From Ruminococcus sp. UBA7477 (lineage in GTDB: Bacteria; Bacillota; Clostridia; Oscillospirales; Ruminococcaceae): 7,242 bases of DNA. A program made the translations under genes and the position numbers. This document shows positions 5,322 to 7,242 of this stretch, piece after piece. The notes beneath the pieces were generated by a model that ran no database searches, was not told the DNA's origin, and was given only the letters and a program-made list of their open reading frames with translations. The DNA is taken from NCBI GenBank assembly GCA_002479715.1, contig DLOT01000053.1:16956-24197 (forward strand), in the 5' to 3' direction. Position 1 is the first letter of the stretch. Every line of letters begins with the position of its first letter.

Positions 5322-5355
5322 TGCAGGCATAATATGCCGGCATATTTTGCCTGCA
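5322..5355. repeat. 34-bp near-perfect palindrome in the gpmI leader
   Basis: The sequence is its own reverse complement except for one symmetric base pair (5330 and 5347), centred on GCCGGC at 5338/5339. The arms read TGCAGGCATAATATGCC on the plus strand. As RNA it would form about 14 pairs with a CCGG loop and one A-A mismatch. Neither side carries a U tract, so it is not an intrinsic terminator. It lies between the predicted gpmI promoter and its start, 55 bases before the ATG. It could be an operator, a cruciform-prone site or an mRNA stability element. Confidence 0.85.
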
Positions 5356-5379
5356 TATAAAGCACAGCCTTCGCTGTAT

Positions 5380-5409
5380 ATTATGTGTGTATCCCGCCTG
5401 CCTTGTCCA
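5380..5409 (-). promoter_or_regulatory. Predicted gpmI promoter
   Basis: TGGACA (5409-5404), an 18-base spacer and CATAAT (5385-5380), each hexamer one base off consensus. Initiation near 5373 would give a leader of about 105 bases that includes an ACAGC/GCTGT hairpin and the palindrome. This fits the terminator just upstream, which separates gpmI from tpiA. Confidence 0.5.
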
Positions 5410-5412
5410 TGC

Positions 5413-5445
5413 AAAAGGAACAGCGCCCGACCGAGCGCCCGTTCC
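5413..5445 (-). terminator. Intrinsic terminator of tpiA
   Basis: On the minus strand GGAAC pairs with GTTCC at the base and GCGCTC with GGGCGC inside, around a GGTC loop, 13 bases after the tpiA stop. The following U tract is short (TTTTGC), so termination may be partial and some tpiA transcripts may run into gpmI. Confidence 0.72.
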
Positions 5446-5458
5446 AAATATTATTGGC

Positions 5459-6223
5459 TTAACCGTTAACGGCAGCCTGCACGATCGTATTGAAGTCCTC
5501 AGCCTTGAGAGAAGCTCCGCCGATAAGTCCGCCGTCAACGTCGGGCTTGGCAAGAAGCTCAGCGCAGTTCTTGGCATTCATTGAACCGCCGTACTGGATA
5601 GTTACAGCCTTTGCCGTTTCTGCATCATAAAGCTTGGCAAGGGTTGCTCTGATGAATGCGCAGACCTCCTGCGCCTGATCTGCGGTTGCGGTTTTTCCTG
5701 TGCCTATAGCCCAGACAGGCTCATAGGCTATAACTGTATTCTTTACGTCCTGAGCGGAAACATCGTAGAGGTCGAGCTTGATCTGACGGGCAATGACCTC
5801 CTCGGTTATATTGCACTCACGCTCCCAAAGCAGCTCGCCCACGCAAACGATAGGCTTAAGACCTGCTGCCAGAGCAGCCTTTGTTCTCTTGTTGACTGTT
5901 TCGTCTGTTTCGCCGAAATACTGTCTTCTTTCGCTGTGTCCGATAACAACATACTCGACGCCCAACTCGGTCAGCATATCTGCGGAGATCTCGCCCGTGA
6001 AAGCGCCGCTCTTTTCAAAATGCACGTTCTCTGCGCCGATCTTAACGTTTGAGCCGGCTGTTGTATTTACGGCTGTTTCAAGATTTGTGAAAGGAACACA
6101 CGCAATGACTTCAACATTGCCCTCTGCATTAGCAACGAGCGGCTTGATAGCCTCAAGAAGGGCTTTTGCCTCGGGTCTTGTCTTATTCATTTTCCAGTTG
6201 CCTGCTACGATATTCTTTCTCAT
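5459..6223 (-). CDS. tpiA: Triosephosphate isomerase
   Basis: This cytoplasmic TIM-barrel enzyme interconverts dihydroxyacetone phosphate and glyceraldehyde 3-phosphate. The 254-residue product is full length. Active-site residues are Asn9 and Lys11 (AGNWKMN), His96 (VIGHSERR) and Glu168 at the start of loop 6 (YEPVWAIGTGK, 167-177), with phosphate-binding YGGS (211-214) and GGLIGGAS (231-238). GAFTGEIS (73-80) and CVGE (127-130) are also typical. The start is certain from family alignment (MRKNIVAGNWKMN), yet the 20 bases before it are almost entirely A and T with no recognisable SD, unlike the other genes here. It lies between capA upstream and gpmI downstream. The substrate is shared with MgsA in the left block. 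Confidence 0.98.
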   Translation of the reverse strand: MRKNIVAGNWKMNKTRPEAKALLEAIKPLVANAEGNVEVIACVPFTNLETAVNTTAGSNVKIGAENVHFEKSGAFTGEISADMLTELGVEYVVIGHSERRQYFGETDETVNKRTKAALAAGLKPIVCVGELLWERECNITEEVIARQIKLDLYDVSAQDVKNTVIAYEPVWAIGTGKTATADQAQEVCAFIRATLAKLYDAETAKAVTIQYGGSMNAKNCAELLAKPDVDGGLIGGASLKAEDFNTIVQAAVNG

Positions 6224-6307
6224 TACTTTATTATTAATTAATGTTTAAGTTTCAATTTTGTGAATGCAAAATTAGCAAATTCCGCCGACATATACCGCGC
6301 GAGACAT
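6224..6307 (-). other. A/T-rich leader of tpiA with no clear RBS or promoter
   Basis: The spacer between the capA stop and the tpiA ATG contains no SD. A TTGAAA at 6257-6252 could be a -35, but the bases 16 or 17 further on (TAATAA or AATAAA) are poor -10 matches and would make the message almost leaderless. I cannot assign the tpiA promoter. Confidence 0.4.
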
Positions 6308-6344
6308 AAAAAACTTTAATGCACCAATTCTTCAGTTACATTAA
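6308..6344 (-). terminator. Possible weak A/U-rich terminator after capA
   Basis: TTAATGT (6344-6338) can pair with GCATTAA (6322-6316), which includes the stop codon, with three further inner pairs, and is followed by AG and six Ts (6313-6308). The stem is A/U-rich and the call is tentative. Confidence 0.3.
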
Positions 6345-7242
6345 TATTATGTTCATTAAAGATGCGGCGCGCGTTGTTCTTGAAAGTGACTGCTTCAGGC
6401 AAAGGCGTTTTATCAACCCATCTGAGTCTGAAATTATGTGAACCATCAGCCGGCTCGGTATAAACCAGTCTGTAAGAAGCATCGGAAATAATCACCCTGC
6501 CATCTGAATCACGTCGCAGCGTCACCCGTGCTATCATTCCTCCGCGGCAATCGGTCTTTTTCATATTAGAAATAAAGTTTCCCAAGGAATATATCAGCAA
6601 TTGCGGTCGGCCATCGGAACGCATGGTAAATTCCACAGGTTGAATTACATGAGGATGACCTCCGACACTCACATCAACGTCAAGTTCTCGCAGAAAGCGG
6701 GCCAGGGAGCGCTGGGTCTCGTTGGGCAACAGACGATATTCATCGCCCCAGTGAATACAGACAATGAGAACCTCGGCACCGGCTGAACGGCTTTCCTCTA
6801 CATCTTTTCTTATCTTTTCACGATCGATATAGTCAACAACTACATCGGGCCCGGGTTTAATGCCGTTTGTTCCGTAGGTATAATTAAGAAAACCGACCTT
6901 GATTCCGTTGATTTCCTTGATATAAGGCAACACATCGCTGCGGGAGCTGCTATCAACATATGTTCCCAGGTGATCGATCCCCATGCGGTCAAGGACTTCA
7001 ATTGTCGAGCGCAACCCGCGGTCACCACGGTCAAGAGTATGATTATTGGCCGTGAGCATCATGTCGAATCCTGCGTTCTTCAATTCCGTGACATAGCTTT
7101 CAGGAGCATTAAAACATGGATAGCCTGAATACGGCGGCCGACTAACGGCTGTTTCAAGATTGACTACAGCATAATCGGCCGATGTTACATACGGGATTAT
7201 ATCGGTAAAATATCCCGAATAATCATATTGATCTCCGTTTCG
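6316..7242 (-). CDS. CapA-family protein (poly-gamma-glutamate synthesis protein CapA type, PF09587), N-terminus beyond window
   Basis: The frame is open to the right edge, so 308 residues are visible and the true start is outside the window. The TTG at 7083 is an internal codon, because family sequence continues upstream of it (SADYAVVNLETAVS at visible residues 21-34). Motifs of the CapA calcineurin-like phosphoesterase fold appear in order: NLETAVS (28-34), TANNHTLDRG (64-73), CIHWGDEY (162-169), GGHPHVIQPVE (194-204) and YSLGNF (218-223). The usual first metal motif GD(I/V)M would lie in the missing part. CapA acts in poly-gamma-glutamate capsule export in Bacillus, but most homologues have no proven role and no capB or capC is visible, so a capsule function is not supported here. 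No signal peptide can be assessed. Confidence 0.92.
   Translation of the reverse strand, partial: RNGDQYDYSGYFTDIIPYVTSADYAVVNLETAVSRPPYSGYPCFNAPESYVTELKNAGFDMMLTANNHTLDRGDRGLRSTIEVLDRMGIDHLGTYVDSSSRSDVLPYIKEINGIKVGFLNYTYGTNGIKPGPDVVVDYIDREKIRKDVEESRSAGAEVLIVCIHWGDEYRLLPNETQRSLARFLRELDVDVSVGGHPHVIQPVEFTMRSDGRPQLLIYSLGNFISNMKKTDCRGGMIARVTLRRDSDGRVIISDASYRLVYTEPADGSHNFRLRWVDKTPLPEAVTFKNNARRIFNEHNINVTEELVH

Noticed and set aside
5322..5355. Palindrome as an intrinsic terminator
   Set aside because: Neither strand has a T run after the stem, and real terminators already lie after tpiA and gpmI.
5281..5577. 98-codon minus-strand frame spanning the tpiA end and gpmI leader
   Set aside because: It runs through the tpiA terminator, the gpmI promoter and the palindrome, overlaps tpiA in another frame, and has no family-like sequence.
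7081..7083. TTG as the start of the CapA-family gene
   Set aside because: The frame stays open to the window edge and the upstream codons encode family sequence including NLETAVS, so the gene starts beyond 7242.
1..7242. CRISPR array, insertion sequence, tRNA or rRNA gene
   Set aside because: I saw no regularly spaced repeats, transposase-like protein, terminal inverted repeats with target duplications, or tRNA/rRNA signatures.

Overview
The window looks like chromosomal DNA from a low-to-mid GC Gram-positive anaerobe, most likely class Clostridia and perhaps a Ruminococcus-like member of the Oscillospirales. This is inferred from strong AGGAGG-type ribosome binding sites, a T-box tRNA-sensing leader, sigma-A promoters with extended -10 elements, a Bacillus-type methylglyoxal synthase, and a CmpB-type membrane protein (PF06541) next to a YdcF/DUF218 protein. 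No mobile element, CRISPR array, rRNA or tRNA gene was seen.

Left block (1-1900, minus strand). Reading leftward are a promoter and a structured untranslated stretch, minD (start 1511), mgsA (TTG start 719), a T-box leader (290-57), and the first 14 codons of what looks like hisS, cut by the window edge. The T-box specifier loop contains GACAC, so an Asp codon (GAC) and a His codon (CAC) overlap. That suits a hisS-aspS operon, although aspS lies outside the window. MinD has no minC or minE beside it and is short at its C-terminus. MgsA has Asn at two active-site positions that are His and Asp in the characterised enzymes.

Middle block (1896-3626, plus strand). A strong promoter and SD drive two overlapping genes: a five-helix CmpB-family membrane protein with a long charged C-terminal helix, and a three-helix DUF218 (YdcF-like) protein. 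They are probably co-transcribed and translationally coupled. Their partner, if any, is unknown.

Right block (3621-7242, minus strand). Reading leftward are a CapA-type metallophosphatase-fold protein (5' end beyond the right edge), tpiA with its own terminator, and gpmI with its own promoter, a 34-bp palindrome in its leader and a strong terminator that faces the plus-strand operon. TpiA and GpmI are glycolytic enzymes. TpiA and MgsA, in separate transcription units here, both act on dihydroxyacetone phosphate, one feeding glycolysis and the other the methylglyoxal bypass.

The window is mostly ordinary housekeeping sequence. The points most worth a second look are the overlapping GAC/CAC specifier, the MgsA substitutions, the orphan short MinD, the structured region between two look-alike promoters (about 1609-1836), and the gpmI leader palindrome. 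Nothing here establishes a new system.
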